Notes: a model not told the origin generated them from the sequence alone. A DNA stretch of 18,125 bases from JBEKIK01 sp050013075 (GCA_050013075.1 JBEKFZ010000083.1:1-18125), one strand, 5' to 3'; counted from the stretch's first letter, positions 5,393 to 13,896 are shown. A program made the numbers and translations.

Positions 5393-6619
5393 TTAGTTGC
5401 ATTGCTTCAGCACTTCCACGGCCTCTGAGTATTTGCCTTCCTTGCATAATTCCCGCGACCATTGACGGTGCACATACGCGAAATTCAGTGCAAACGCCTC
5501 GAAATGCGGATCAAACGCCAGCCCTTGCCTAAGCAAAGCCGCGGCCTGGGCATATTGACCGGCATTGCCCAATTCGATCGCCCAATTGTTGATTGTAGCC
5601 AAAAAATTACCCCGGGCCGTGCTGTTAAACGGATCAAGCCGGATCGCTTTGGCATTGGCGGCCGCCGCTTCAGCGAATCGCTTTTCACCCAGGAAATCGA
5701 TGCCCCGGTTGTAATAAATCATCGCCGTCAGTTGGACGGGCGTTATCTCTCGCGGTTTGGCCTTGTCCTTGGCGGGCTTGTGCCCAATTGTTTTTTGAGT
5801 TTCTTTTTGGGGACTGTCCCTATTTTCACGGGGACTGTCCCTATTTTCCGGGCACCATGCGAACAGCATGGTCGGTGAAAATGGGGCTGTCCCCTTCTGA
5901 GCCGTCTCCTTCAGTTCGGCATTATTTAAGTTCGGATCGTGCTGCAAATAAAACCACCGCGGACAAGTGGTTTCCACGTCCAGCGGACCGTCCGGCAAAA
6001 AAACCCGGCTTAAAGCGTGCCTCGGCGTTTCCAGTCCGCAACACGATAATCCCATCTCGCCGGCCAGGCAGTTGAACAACACCGTGGCACTTAGGCAATT
6101 GAATCGGCCTTCATCCATGGATTGCCGCAAATCGGTGCATTTGATGTCGTATTTCCCTTTGAGAATTTTGCCGTGGAGGAATTCAAAAATTGCCTCGACC
6201 CGCTCTTGCGGCGACCCGTCCAAGCCGCCCTTCCGCCGCAACTGCTCGACCCATGCCGCCATGCGACGGCGATAACGCCCCAATTCGGCCGTATTATCCA
6301 CTCCACTGGCAATCAAGGCCGCATCCAACAGCGAGAATTCGTCCAATCGCCCATCGGCGGCATCGGCAAATAACCGCTGCTCCAAAATACAGGGACTGTC
6401 CCATTTTTGGGGACCGTCCCAATTTTCCGGGCGCCATGCGAACAGCGTGGTCGGTGAAAATGGGACTGTCCCCTTTTGACCCTCATGAAACTCAAACCTA
6501 TCATTCTTATCTATATCTGATCGCAAAACCGCCTGACTGGAATCTGCCCTACCCGGCAGACAAATACCCAGCCATAGCGCAAGCGACCATATCACACTTC
6601 TTAGCAAGGCTTTTTGCAT
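5393..6619 (-). CDS. Exported transglutaminase-like protein with C-terminal TPR repeats and two in-frame palindromic repeats
   Basis: A 408-residue protein. Signal peptide MQKALLRSVIWSLALWLG (residues 1-24); transglutaminase-like core with Cys175 (GRFNCLSAT), His201 (PRHALSRV) and Asp214 (LDVETT), the expected Cys-His-Asp order; two to three TPR units in the C-terminal third (about 300-408, YYNRGIDFLGEKRFAEAAA and AIELGNAGQYAQAAALL). Role unknown; perhaps peptidase or cross-linking in the periplasm with TPR-mediated binding. Two near-identical stretches (residues 48-76 and 242-271, sharing PFSPT.LFAW.PEN) are translated copies of a palindromic repeat. One lies between signal peptide and core, the other between core and TPRs. 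ATG 6619 was chosen over 6700 because it puts the signal peptide first; its ribosome-binding site (GAAG) is weak. Transcript probably ends in the repeat at 5276-5391. Confidence 0.82.
   Translation of the reverse strand: MQKALLRSVIWSLALWLGICLPGRADSSQAVLRSDIDKNDRFEFHEGQKGTVPFSPTTLFAWRPENWDGPQKWDSPCILEQRLFADAADGRLDEFSLLDAALIASGVDNTAELGRYRRRMAAWVEQLRRKGGLDGSPQERVEAIFEFLHGKILKGKYDIKCTDLRQSMDEGRFNCLSATVLFNCLAGEMGLSCCGLETPRHALSRVFLPDGPLDVETTCPRWFYLQHDPNLNNAELKETAQKGTAPFSPTMLFAWCPENRDSPRENRDSPQKETQKTIGHKPAKDKAKPREITPVQLTAMIYYNRGIDFLGEKRFAEAAAANAKAIRLDPFNSTARGNFLATINNWAIELGNAGQYAQAAALLRQGLAFDPHFEAFALNFAYVHRQWSRELCKEGKYSEAVEVLKQCN
5809..5896. repeat. Palindromic repeat inside a coding frame, copy A
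   Basis: It contains GGGGACTGTCCC twice (5809-5820 and 5829-5841), then CCATGC-GAACA-GCATGG, a perfect 6-bp stem (5856-5872), and closes with GGTGAAAATGGGGCTGTCCCC. It matches copy B (6392-6477) nearly base for base apart from one extra unit of about 20 nt. It lies in the linker between the transglutaminase core and the TPRs and keeps the reading frame open. Confidence 0.85.
6392..6477. repeat. Palindromic repeat inside a coding frame, copy B
   Basis: It starts with GGGACTGTCCC (6392-6402), carries CCATGC-GAACA-GCGTGG (one G-U in place of copy A's A-U pair) and ends GGTGAAAATGGGACTGTCCCC. It encodes residues 48-76 of the transglutaminase/TPR protein, between signal peptide and core, in the same reading phase as copy A. 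Confidence 0.85.
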
Positions 6620-6823
6620 GTCTTCTGATGGTTGCGTTTCTAACGGTTGTAACGCCTGCGGATAGATTTTTAGCGGCGGAATTTCACCTAATCGCAACAA
6701 TCATAGGGCGCAAAAACAGGTAGTGTCCTAATTTAAAATTTGCCAAATTTCAGTCAATTATATAGCTAAAACAGGGGATATCGATAATAATACTGACAAT
6801 TCCAGATGTCCTTTAAAGCAATC

Positions 6824-6855
6824 TGTAGGAGATGGTGCGTTTTACGCACCCTACA
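6824..6855. repeat. Short hairpin repeat GGTGCGT/ACGCACC
   Basis: A 7-bp perfect stem (6834-6840 with 6844-6850) around TTT is flanked by TGTAGG and CCTACA-like outer arms (6824-6829 and 6849-6855) separated by a small bulge. It lies just past the MFS gene stop, with no U-run, so it looks like a dispersed palindrome and not a terminator. Confidence 0.6.
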
Positions 6856-6890
6856 TATTGTGGTTACAGTGACGCATAAGCGATAATCTC

Positions 6891-8309
6891 TCAGCCGGCT
6901 GACATTCGTCGTCCGAGGTGTTTATTCTCCGGCTCGATCACCAGCAGCAGCGCCATAATTCCCAGGCAGCGGGCCGCCCAGCCGATCAGGAAAATCCACT
7001 GGTTGTAATCCAGACTGCCGCCTAAAAAAAACTCGAACGTGCTGTTGCCGTAGCGATCGAAAAGCCATCCGCCCAGGATTGTGTTGGCTGCATAGCACAA
7101 TCCGGTGACGGTAAAATAAGCGGCAATGTAAGGCGTGTTCGTCTGGCCGGGCGCCAGTTTGAGCATCAGGTTGGGCAAGCCGATATTCAGCCCCGCATAG
7201 GCGATCCACATGATCCACGCACCCACGAACCACCACGGCTCTTGCGGTGTGGAGAAAAAGTAAAACAACGGACCTTGGACTGTCAAAACCAGACAAAACA
7301 GCATTACCGCCTTATTGCCGACGCGGTCGATCATGCGGCCCAGCGCGGGACTGATGCTCAATTGTCCCAAACGCATTGCAGTTTGTACGGCAAGCATTGT
7401 CAAAAGAGCCACATGCAATACCTGGGCGGGAAACGTGGTTTGCATCGTTTGCGTCAGGCCAGTGGAGAATGAAAACCAGCAGCCGAACAATAGCAAACGC
7501 AAAAAACGGCTATCGGTGAAAGGTCTTGCCAGTGATTTCCAATCGATCGCGGGCCGCTTATGCACAACCTTTTCGGCCTTTGGCATCATCCATAGCGGAA
7601 CTATTGCCGCGATCATGAACCACGCCCCCAGGCCGGCTGGAATTGCGTAGCCAATCCATCGCAGCGACTCGGCATGATTTTCCATCCACCAATATGAGAA
7701 CAATCCGCAGGCCAGTGCGCCGATGGCTTCGCCGGCAACCAACCAGCGCTGGCGAAAACCAAAAAAGCGGCCGCGGATTCTAAGCGGCGCGACGTCGGCC
7801 AGCCAGGAAAATAAGGCGATCGTGCCCAGGTATTGCATCAAATGGTGCAAGGTCCAAAGGATTACCAAGGCGGCCAGCGACATCCCGGCCGACCGAAGCA
7901 TGCTCGGAGCTGCCGCCAACGGCAGACAGAATAACAGTAGACCGCTGCATAAAAACGTGCCCAGGCAGAATGTCTTTCGGTCGGCTATGCGTCCGATCAA
8001 AACCGGCGCGGACAGCCGCAGCAGTCCCAGCATTTGCGGCATAGCCAGAACCAGGCCGATGCCTAATCCAAGATTCTTCGCACCCAACTCCAAGGCCAGA
8101 AATATAACCAGCGTGGTGCTGGTCAGCCCGTTGCCGATGGCCCACAAAGCGGCGTTCCAATAGGCCATTTTCCAAGCCCAACGGCGTTGGGAAATGGGAA
8201 GAAGGGGCGGGGGTTTTTTTAAGCCAAGATCGGTCACGAAGGATACCGTTATTTTGCCGGCAAGCGATACGTGGATCGTGCCATTGTTCCCGATGTTTCG
8301 GACAAGCAC
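6891..8309 (-). CDS. MFS transporter
   Basis: A polytopic inner-membrane protein of up to 472 residues with about 12 hydrophobic helices, a long cytoplasmic loop near the middle (MPKAEKVVHKRPAIDWKSLARPF) and MFS signatures: GRIADRK after the second or third helix of the N-half and GRMIDRVGNKAVM at the matching place of the C-half, plus APLRIRGRFFGFRQRW. It is a major facilitator superfamily permease; no substrate can be read from the sequence. The frame begins with GTG at 8309, with no visible ribosome-binding site. GTG 8237 or ATG 8168, just before the first helix, may be the true start. It is divergent from trpB2 with 137 bp between them. Confidence 0.85.
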   Translation of the reverse strand: MLVRNIGNNGTIHVSLAGKITVSFVTDLGLKKPPPLLPISQRRWAWKMAYWNAALWAIGNGLTSTTLVIFLALELGAKNLGLGIGLVLAMPQMLGLLRLSAPVLIGRIADRKTFCLGTFLCSGLLLFCLPLAAAPSMLRSAGMSLAALVILWTLHHLMQYLGTIALFSWLADVAPLRIRGRFFGFRQRWLVAGEAIGALACGLFSYWWMENHAESLRWIGYAIPAGLGAWFMIAAIVPLWMMPKAEKVVHKRPAIDWKSLARPFTDSRFLRLLLFGCWFSFSTGLTQTMQTTFPAQVLHVALLTMLAVQTAMRLGQLSISPALGRMIDRVGNKAVMLFCLVLTVQGPLFYFFSTPQEPWWFVGAWIMWIAYAGLNIGLPNLMLKLAPGQTNTPYIAAYFTVTGLCYAANTILGGWLFDRYGNSTFEFFLGGSLDYNQWIFLIGWAARCLGIMALLLVIEPENKHLGRRMSAG

Positions 8310-8369
8310 AAAAACAAATATAACCGAGTACGTGCTGAAATTAAATGCTCAATAAAATAATCCCGCCCC

Positions 8370-8398
8370 TCGACAAACGTCTTTTCTTTAATTAGACT
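8370..8398 (+). promoter_or_regulatory. Candidate sigma-70 promoter of trpB2
   Basis: TCGACA (8370-8375) and TAGACT (8393-8398) are 17 nt apart, 5/6 and 4/6 matches to consensus. Transcription would start about 40 nt before the ATG at 8447. Confidence 0.35.
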
Positions 8399-8446
8399 AG
8401 AATCTTTCCAATTCCATATTGTTCACCGATAAATAAGGGTAAATTT

Positions 8447-9802
8447 ATGGATTCCAAGCGCATTTTCCTGAGCGAAAAAGAAATCCCCACGGCCTGGTAC
8501 AATCTTCAGGCCGACTTGCCGAAACCAGTCCCTCCGCCGTTGCACCCGGGCACCAAGCAACCCCTCTCGCCGGCCGACTTGGAACCGATTTTCGCCAAGG
8601 AATTGATCGCCCAGGAAGTGAGCCGGGAAAGATGGATCGAGATTCCCGAGACGATCCGCCGGGTGTTTGCCATTTGGCGGCCCTCGCCGCTGGTTCGGGC
8701 CACGGAATTGGAAAAGGCCCTAAAAACTCCCGCCCGCATTTATTTCAAAGACGAAAGCCACAGTCCACCGGGCAGCCACAAACCGAACACCGCCGTGCCC
8801 CAGGCATATTACAACAAAAAGGAAGGCATCAACCGGCTGACGACCGAAACCGGGGCGGGCCAGTGGGGCTGCGCGTTGTCGTTCGCCTGCGCATTGCTCG
8901 GCCTGGAATGTAAAGTGTTCATGGTCAAGGTCAGTTACCAACAGAAACCTTATCGCCGCTCGATGATGCAGCTTTGGGGCGGCAAGGTAATTCCCAGCCC
9001 GTCGCAAGAGACCAACGCCGGCCGGCAGATTTTGGCGGCCGATCCCGATACGCCGGGCAGCTTGGGGATTGCCATCAGCGAAGCGGTCGAGGCCGCAGTC
9101 ACTTGTCCGGGAACGAAATATACCCTCGGCAGCGTGTTGAATCACGTCATGCTCCACCAGACGATAATCGGCCTGGAGGCGGAAAAACAATTCAAACTGT
9201 TCGGCGATTTCCCGGACGTGGTCATCGGATGCGTGGGCGGGGGCAGCAACTTCGCCGGACTGGCATTCCCCTTCATCCGCCACAAACTCGAAGGCAAGGA
9301 CATCCGCTTCGTGGCCTGCGAGCCGCACTCTTGCCCGTCGATGAGCCGCGGCCAGTACCGCTACGACTTCGGCGACACCACGAAACTCACTCCGCTTATC
9401 AAGATGTTCACCCTGGGCCACAGTTTCGTGCCCCCGGGCATCCACGCCGGCGGATTGCGATATCACGGCATGGCGCCGATGGTCAGCCTGTGCGCTACCC
9501 TCGGCATCGTCGAAGCGGCGGCCTTCCATCAAAACGAATGTTTTGAGGCCGCGCAACTGTTCGCCAAAACCGAAGGCACTATTCCCGCCCCGGAAACCTC
9601 GCACGCCATCCGCTGCGCGATAAACGAAGCCATCCGCTGCCGCGAAACCGGCCAGGCCAAGTGTATCCTGTTCAATTTTAGCGGCCACGGCCTGTGCGAT
9701 ATGTCGGCCTACGACAAATACATAAGCGGCCAGTTGGAAGACTACGCCTACCCCCAGGAACACATCGAAACCGCCCTGGCCGAACTACCGGTGCTGGATT
9801 AG
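8447..9802 (+). CDS. trpB2: Tryptophan synthase beta-like PLP enzyme, TrpB2 type
   Basis: A 451-residue cytosolic PLP enzyme. TrpB2 proteins resemble the tryptophan synthase beta chain (indole + serine to tryptophan) but are longer and usually lack the surface that binds TrpA. Seen here: an extended N-terminus (LPKPVPPPLHPGTKQPL), the PLP lysine in GSHKPNTA (Lys112), TETGAGQWG, and the phosphate-binding glycine loop CVGGGSNFAG (about residues 262-271). HAGGLRYHGMAP and the C-terminal FSGHGLCDM are also characteristic. ATG 8447 follows TAAGGGT by about 8 nt. No trpA or other trp gene is nearby, so it may salvage indole or act as a serine deaminase. The 57-bp gap to the PQQ-like gene allows co-transcription. 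Confidence 0.93.
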   Translation: MDSKRIFLSEKEIPTAWYNLQADLPKPVPPPLHPGTKQPLSPADLEPIFAKELIAQEVSRERWIEIPETIRRVFAIWRPSPLVRATELEKALKTPARIYFKDESHSPPGSHKPNTAVPQAYYNKKEGINRLTTETGAGQWGCALSFACALLGLECKVFMVKVSYQQKPYRRSMMQLWGGKVIPSPSQETNAGRQILAADPDTPGSLGIAISEAVEAAVTCPGTKYTLGSVLNHVMLHQTIIGLEAEKQFKLFGDFPDVVIGCVGGGSNFAGLAFPFIRHKLEGKDIRFVACEPHSCPSMSRGQYRYDFGDTTKLTPLIKMFTLGHSFVPPGIHAGGLRYHGMAPMVSLCATLGIVEAAAFHQNECFEAAQLFAKTEGTIPAPETSHAIRCAINEAIRCRETGQAKCILFNFSGHGLCDMSAYDKYISGQLEDYAYPQEHIETALAELPVLD

Positions 9803-9859
9803 GAAAATAAAGATATTTCTTACATCCGTAGCACTATCATCTTTATCCAGTAGAAAAAA

Positions 9860-11200
9860 ATGAGAAGGAATATCATTCTAGTTGTTTTAGGAACACTGCT
9901 TGCAAGCCTCAACGCATATTATTCATTGGCGGCGGATGACAATTGGCCGCAGTTTCGCGGAACGGGCGCCCGGGGCATAGCGGCCGGCGCGAACCTGCCC
10001 GATCAATGGTCGGATACCGAAAACGTGGCCTGGAAAACCGATATTCCCGGGCTCGGCTGGTCCTCGCCGATCGTGTGGGGCAACCGCGTGTTCCTCACCA
10101 CGGCCGTGAGCGCCGGCAAAGTCGAACCGCCTAAAAAAGGATTTTATATTGGCTCGCGGGGCCAGGATTCCGAGGAACTCGAGTGGAAAGTGATCTGCCT
10201 TGATCTGGCCTCCGGCAAAGTGTTGTGGGACCGCACGGTGCACAATGGCAAGCCCTTCGGCCCGATACACCAGAAAAATTCCTACGCCTCGGAAACCCCC
10301 GCGACCGACGGCCGGTGCGTGTACGTCTACTTCAGCAACGTGGGCATGTTCTGCCTGGATTTTGAGGGCAACACGCTGTGGTCCGAGACGATTGCGCCCC
10401 ACCCCACGCGAATGAACTGGGGCGGCGCAGCCTCGCCCGTGCTGTACAAGGATCGACTGTACATCCTCAACGACAACGAAGAGGATTCTTATATTCTAGC
10501 GCTCGATAAGCGGACCGGCAATGAAGCTTGGCGCACAAAGCGCGACGAAAAAAGCAACTGGTCAACGCCCTATATATGGGAGAACGAAAAACGCACCGAA
10601 ATCATCACGCCCGGCACCGGCAAAACGCGCTCCTACGACCTCGACGGAAAGATGCTGTGGTGGTTTACGGGCATGTCGGGCATAACCATCGCCACGCCGT
10701 ATTCCGAAGGGAATTTGTTATTCGTCAGTTCGGGTTTTACCATGGACAAAAAGAGGCCGCTTTACGCCATCCGGCCCGGCGCGGCCGACGACATCTCGCT
10801 CAAGGACGATGAAACCGAGAATTCATCCGTCGTCTGGTGCAACCGGACCGGTGCGCCTTATAATCCCACAACGCTGCTCTACGACAAGGTGCTTTACGTG
10901 CTTTTGGATAATGGCCGCCTGAGCGCGCTTGATCCGCAGACCGGCAAGCCGTTTTACGATCGCGAGAAACTGCCGCCGGGCGCAAATTTCACCTCATCGC
11001 CCTGGGCCTGCAACGACCGCGTGTTCTGCCTGAACGAAGACGGCGTGACATTCACCGTACGCGCGGGCGAGAAGTTCGAAGTGCTGCAAACCAACAAGCT
11101 CGCCGACGACGACATGACCCTGGCCTCGCCCGCCATATCCGGCGACCGCCTGCTGATCCGCACCGCGGCCCGGATTTACTGCATTCACAAGGGAAATTGA
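9860..11200 (+). CDS. Exported PQQ-like beta-propeller repeat protein
   Basis: A 446-residue protein with a signal peptide (MRRNIILVVLGTLLASLNAYYSLAA, cleavage near residue 25) followed by DDNWPQFRGTGARGIA, the opening typical of planctomycete PQQ-like proteins. Beta-propeller blades show as repeated G-x-x-LW or GxxxW motifs: GKVLWDRTV, GNTLWSETI, GNEAWRTKR, GKMLWWFTG, and LDPQTGKPFYD. The family forms an eight-bladed propeller that may act as a binding scaffold; a quinoprotein dehydrogenase activity is not supported because I see no catalytic Asp/Ca site pattern. It probably lies in the periplasm. The ribosome-binding site before ATG 9860 is weak. Its TGA is the first three bases of a 16-bp inverted repeat (11198-11258). 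Confidence 0.88.
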   Translation: MRRNIILVVLGTLLASLNAYYSLAADDNWPQFRGTGARGIAAGANLPDQWSDTENVAWKTDIPGLGWSSPIVWGNRVFLTTAVSAGKVEPPKKGFYIGSRGQDSEELEWKVICLDLASGKVLWDRTVHNGKPFGPIHQKNSYASETPATDGRCVYVYFSNVGMFCLDFEGNTLWSETIAPHPTRMNWGGAASPVLYKDRLYILNDNEEDSYILALDKRTGNEAWRTKRDEKSNWSTPYIWENEKRTEIITPGTGKTRSYDLDGKMLWWFTGMSGITIATPYSEGNLLFVSSGFTMDKKRPLYAIRPGAADDISLKDDETENSSVVWCNRTGAPYNPTTLLYDKVLYVLLDNGRLSALDPQTGKPFYDREKLPPGANFTSSPWACNDRVFCLNEDGVTFTVRAGEKFEVLQTNKLADDDMTLASPAISGDRLLIRTAARIYCIHKGN

Positions 11201-11258
11201 AACAGGGACGCAGCTAGTTTTTAGGTTGTCGATCAATACTATCTGCGTCCCCGTTTCA
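11198..11258. repeat. 16-bp inverted repeat starting at the stop codon of the PQQ-like gene
   Basis: TGAAACAGGGACGCAG (11198-11213) and CTGCGTCCCCGTTTCA (11243-11258) are complementary except for one A-C mismatch, with 29 nt between. The gene's TGA (11198-11200) is part of the left arm. Probably a dispersed palindrome that may also end transcription from either side, although no U-run follows. Confidence 0.8.
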
Positions 11259-11271
11259 CATATACATGATG

Positions 11272-11772
11272 CTAATTGCTTCGTCTGAAATGCAGTAAAA
11301 ACAAAACCGACCATATTAATGTTCCCGCCAAAAAACTACCCAAAAGCGTGAAAAACTCGCTCTGAGGCAGATGTATGGGGTTCAGTTTGTTGGCATGGAT
11401 GGTTGAAAAATGCAAGGCTATAAAAAAACAGGTCGGCAGGCAGGCAAACCAGATCATTTGACGAAAAATATATCCCATTGTTTCCGCACGGCGTTCAGAG
11501 GCAAGCCAATACTCACGCTGCGGCAGGCTGATCCATTTGTCGGGAATATATCGGCTGATTAAACCAAAGATTACAATAACAAACACTCCCCCCGATCCCA
11601 TGGCTGAAGTATACATCATATATGAGAATCGGCTCATCCAACATTCCGGCTCGCCGCTTATGTTAAAACTTGTCGCAAATCGCTCGGGCAGAAACGCCGG
11701 GGACATAAACACGCAAATCAAAAATAATAGGTAAAGATTCGCAAGTATGAACACCGGAAGGAATGTTTTCAT
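11272..11772 (-). CDS. DUF1648 (SdpI-like) membrane protein
   Basis: A 166-residue protein with four predicted membrane helices (about residues 3-25, 55-78, 105-125 and 140-160). The N-terminal half fits DUF1648, with LPERFATSFNISGEPECWM resembling its LPxxxxxHFNxxGxPD signature. The loop SLPQREYWLASERRAET is typical of these proteins. DUF1648 is the N-terminal domain of SdpI, the Bacillus immunity protein for the SdpC toxin, but many homologues have no known role. ATG 11772 was chosen for its GGGAG 5 nt upstream; a TTG at 11784 opens a longer frame but has no advantage. Last gene of a tight minus-strand group after the RHH regulator, 17 bp behind its stop codon. Confidence 0.75.
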   Translation of the reverse strand: MKTFLPVFILANLYLLFLICVFMSPAFLPERFATSFNISGEPECWMSRFSYMMYTSAMGSGGVFVIVIFGLISRYIPDKWISLPQREYWLASERRAETMGYIFRQMIWFACLPTCFFIALHFSTIHANKLNPIHLPQSEFFTLLGSFLAGTLIWSVLFLLHFRRSN

Positions 11773-11789
11773 AAAATCTCCCAAATTAT

Positions 11790-11984
11790 TTATGTTTCAT
11801 TTTCCGCGTCGTCCGCCGTTTCCGCTTCGTTGTCCGAAATGTTTTTTCCTCGTTTCCGCACCGCTTCTTTTATAATATATTCGATCTGCCCGTTGATGCT
11901 GCGCAGTTCCTGCCGGGCCCAGGCTTCCAAGGCCTCGTACAAATCGGGATTGATCCGGAGCAGGAACGACTTGCGCGATTTCAT
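11790..11984 (-). CDS. Small Arc/MetJ-type ribbon-helix-helix protein
   Basis: A 64-residue probable DNA-binding protein. FLLRINPDLYEALEAWA is the short beta-strand plus first helix, and SINGQIEYIIKEAVRKRG the turn and second helix of an Arc-family RHH domain. The last 17 residues are acidic and disordered. ATG 11984 was chosen (AAGGA 7-8 nt upstream) because the domain starts here; the frame extends to 12401, but that extension only overlaps the CPBP protease gene in another phase. It sits 11 bp after CPBP and 17 bp before the DUF1648 gene. Similar small Arc proteins are known next to SPFH genes in other bacteria. It may autoregulate this cluster, an inference. No toxin partner is visible. 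Confidence 0.8.
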   Translation of the reverse strand: MKSRKSFLLRINPDLYEALEAWARQELRSINGQIEYIIKEAVRKRGKNISDNEAETADDAENET

Positions 11985-11995
11985 GACATGATCCT

Positions 11996-12937
11996 TCACG
12001 TCTCCTGGGTTCGCACGGGCAAACGCCCGCTCCAGGCCAACCACACAATAAATACCGCCAAGGGAATCCAGCCGATCACGCTGGCCATCGTGCCGCCCAG
12101 TGCCGCGTCGAACGGCGTAAGAATACACAACGGCAGGCCGCCCACCGCATTGAGCGTTCCATGTGCCAACGTAGGCGCCCAAACGCTGCCGCAGGCCAGT
12201 TGCAGCCAACCAAAGATGACTCCAAGCAAGGCACAAAACGCGGTCATCAGCAGCACGCCCAGATAAGGATGGTTTGGGTAATTGAGTCCTTGCGCGATAA
12301 TCGGCGCGTGCCATATCCCCCAGATCGCGCCGCTTGTGAAAAGCGCTTTCCATTGGCCCATGCCGGTTTTGATCAGCCTGGGGAGCAAAAAACCGCGCCA
12401 ACCCAACTCCTCGCCCAAGGCAAAGATGGAGTTAATAAGCGGGGCGAGCGTCAGAACGGGAATAGTACCTATTAAAAAAATAACTTTGGGCGTCAGAGAC
12501 GGAGGCAACCGCGCTGGGCTTTCCTGCAATTGCTGGCGAAACCAGGTGAGTTCAAAATCAAATCGGGCGATTCCGAATAAAACAGTTAAAAACAAGGCAG
12601 CCAGTGTAAAAGCGATCGGCAAAGACCATGCCCAAAGGTAATAACGCAGCCGCCCAAGTCGGCCGATTGTCGTCCTGCGTAAACCTTCCTTAAGAACAAA
12701 ACGCGTGACCAATATCGCGGCCAGGCCCGGCCCCCACATGCCCAAACCTATGGCAAGTGTATATAAAACGGCGGGCATTTCATCCTTGACCAAATATATT
12801 GCACCCCAAAAAATCCATGTCATTGCAAATGTCAGCACCACAAACCAAACCACGGCACTTTTTTGACGGCGGTTGTTCATGACATCCTCTTCTGGTAATG
12901 TGGCCGAATTCTCCAGGGTTTTTAGCTGTGCCGTCAT
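11996..12937 (-). CDS. CPBP family intramembrane metalloprotease
   Basis: A polytopic membrane protein of up to 313 residues with seven to eight hydrophobic helices and the CPBP (Abi, CAAX prenyl protease-type) motifs: EELGWRGFLLPRL (EExxxR), GIWHAPII with the first metal-binding His, and LAHGTLNA with another. In bacteria such proteases are linked to bacteriocin self-immunity and membrane protein processing; the substrate here is unknown. ATG 12937 overlaps the stop of the hydrolase gene by 4 nt (ATGA), suggesting coupled translation. ATG 12880 is preceded by a better AGAGGA and would give a 294-residue protein. The RHH gene starts 11 bp downstream. Confidence 0.88.
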   Translation of the reverse strand: MTAQLKTLENSATLPEEDVMNNRRQKSAVVWFVVLTFAMTWIFWGAIYLVKDEMPAVLYTLAIGLGMWGPGLAAILVTRFVLKEGLRRTTIGRLGRLRYYLWAWSLPIAFTLAALFLTVLFGIARFDFELTWFRQQLQESPARLPPSLTPKVIFLIGTIPVLTLAPLINSIFALGEELGWRGFLLPRLIKTGMGQWKALFTSGAIWGIWHAPIIAQGLNYPNHPYLGVLLMTAFCALLGVIFGWLQLACGSVWAPTLAHGTLNAVGGLPLCILTPFDAALGGTMASVIGWIPLAVFIVWLAWSGRLPVRTQET

Positions 12938-13896
12938 TTCTTCTCTAATCCCTTGATAAACGCAACCATCCGTTCAAGCATCTCGGGAACAATCGGCAAG
13001 CTCGGATCGCCGTACGATTTTATCTGCTGGGTTTGATCTTCGGGGACTTTTTTCATTATGTGATTCATGCCTTCAACCAGGAGCAGCTTCGCATTTTTGC
13101 AGGATTTATCAAGCAGTTTCGCATCTTCAACACTGCATTGGATGTCCGTAGTGCCTTGAATTATCAGCGTGGGAATTTTGACCCGGGCAATCTCCGCGCC
13201 CGGATCGTACTTGAACCAAGAGATTATATATGGCTGCACGCTCGGCCGAAACAAGGAATTCAAATAAGGCGGCGCATCCTTTACCGTTTTGCCATTCTTG
13301 AGTTGCTCGACAATGGACTTAATTTCCTCGAACATCGCAGGCGGCACCTTCGGCTTAAGTTGGCTCAGGAGCAACTCGGAGGCGGGACGACCGGCGCCGG
13401 AAATGGAAATAAATCCTTTTGCATCGAGTTTCTGACAGGCCACCATCCCGATTAAAGATCCTTCGCTGTGACCGAGAACAATCAGGGATCGAACGCGTCG
13501 GTCCTTTTGCAGTTGCTTTCCCCATTGCACGACGTCATCAATATACGTCTCGAATCGGATATCGTCCTCTTTGGCGAGCGCCTTGGCGCTTTCAGCGATT
13601 CCGCGCTTGTCGAAACGGAGCGAACCGATTCCATTTGATGCCAAACCTTCCGCAAGGAGTTTGAGATGGTCGTTTTTAGTTGCCGGAATAGGACCGTTTC
13701 CATCCCTGTCAGTGGGACCGGATCCGGAAATGATGAGAACAACCGGCCAAGGTTCGGGCGTGTTGGGGATCTCAAGCGTGCCTTTGATTACGCCAGTGTC
13801 CGTTTTCAGATCCACCGGCTCCGCACTCAATGCCCGGCTTCCAAAAAACAACACTACAAGCGATAGTCCGCTAATGTAAAAAAATCCTCGTCTCAT
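12934..13896 (-). CDS. Exported alpha/beta hydrolase
   Basis: A 320-residue protein with signal peptide (MRRGFFYISGLSLVVLFFGSRALSA, about residues 1-25) and an alpha/beta-hydrolase fold. The nucleophile elbow is GHSEGS with Ser144; the acid is probably Asp251 (IIQGTTDIQ) and the base His279 (VEGMNHIMK), in the correct order. IISGSGPTDRDGNGP supplies the oxyanion region and matches the family of exported serine hydrolases and peptidases. Substrate unknown; an envelope ester, lipid or peptide is likely from its location. ATG 13896 has AGGAG 8-12 nt upstream. It is the first gene of the group hydrolase, CPBP, RHH, DUF1648, overlapping CPBP by 4 nt; the SPFH gene lies 112 bp upstream on the same strand. 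Confidence 0.88.
   Translation of the reverse strand: MRRGFFYISGLSLVVLFFGSRALSAEPVDLKTDTGVIKGTLEIPNTPEPWPVVLIISGSGPTDRDGNGPIPATKNDHLKLLAEGLASNGIGSLRFDKRGIAESAKALAKEDDIRFETYIDDVVQWGKQLQKDRRVRSLIVLGHSEGSLIGMVACQKLDAKGFISISGAGRPASELLLSQLKPKVPPAMFEEIKSIVEQLKNGKTVKDAPPYLNSLFRPSVQPYIISWFKYDPGAEIARVKIPTLIIQGTTDIQCSVEDAKLLDKSCKNAKLLLVEGMNHIMKKVPEDQTQQIKSYGDPSLPIVPEMLERMVAFIKGLEKK

Noticed and set aside
8720..9763. 347-codon open frame antisense to trpB2
   Set aside because: It is fully opposite a strongly conserved TrpB2 gene, has no family resemblance and no ribosome-binding site; it results from codon bias of the sense strand.
11985..12401. N-terminal extension of the RHH protein to 203 residues
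   Set aside because: The extra part overlaps the CPBP protease in another frame and has the composition of a shadow; the RHH domain begins at ATG 11984 with its own ribosome-binding site.
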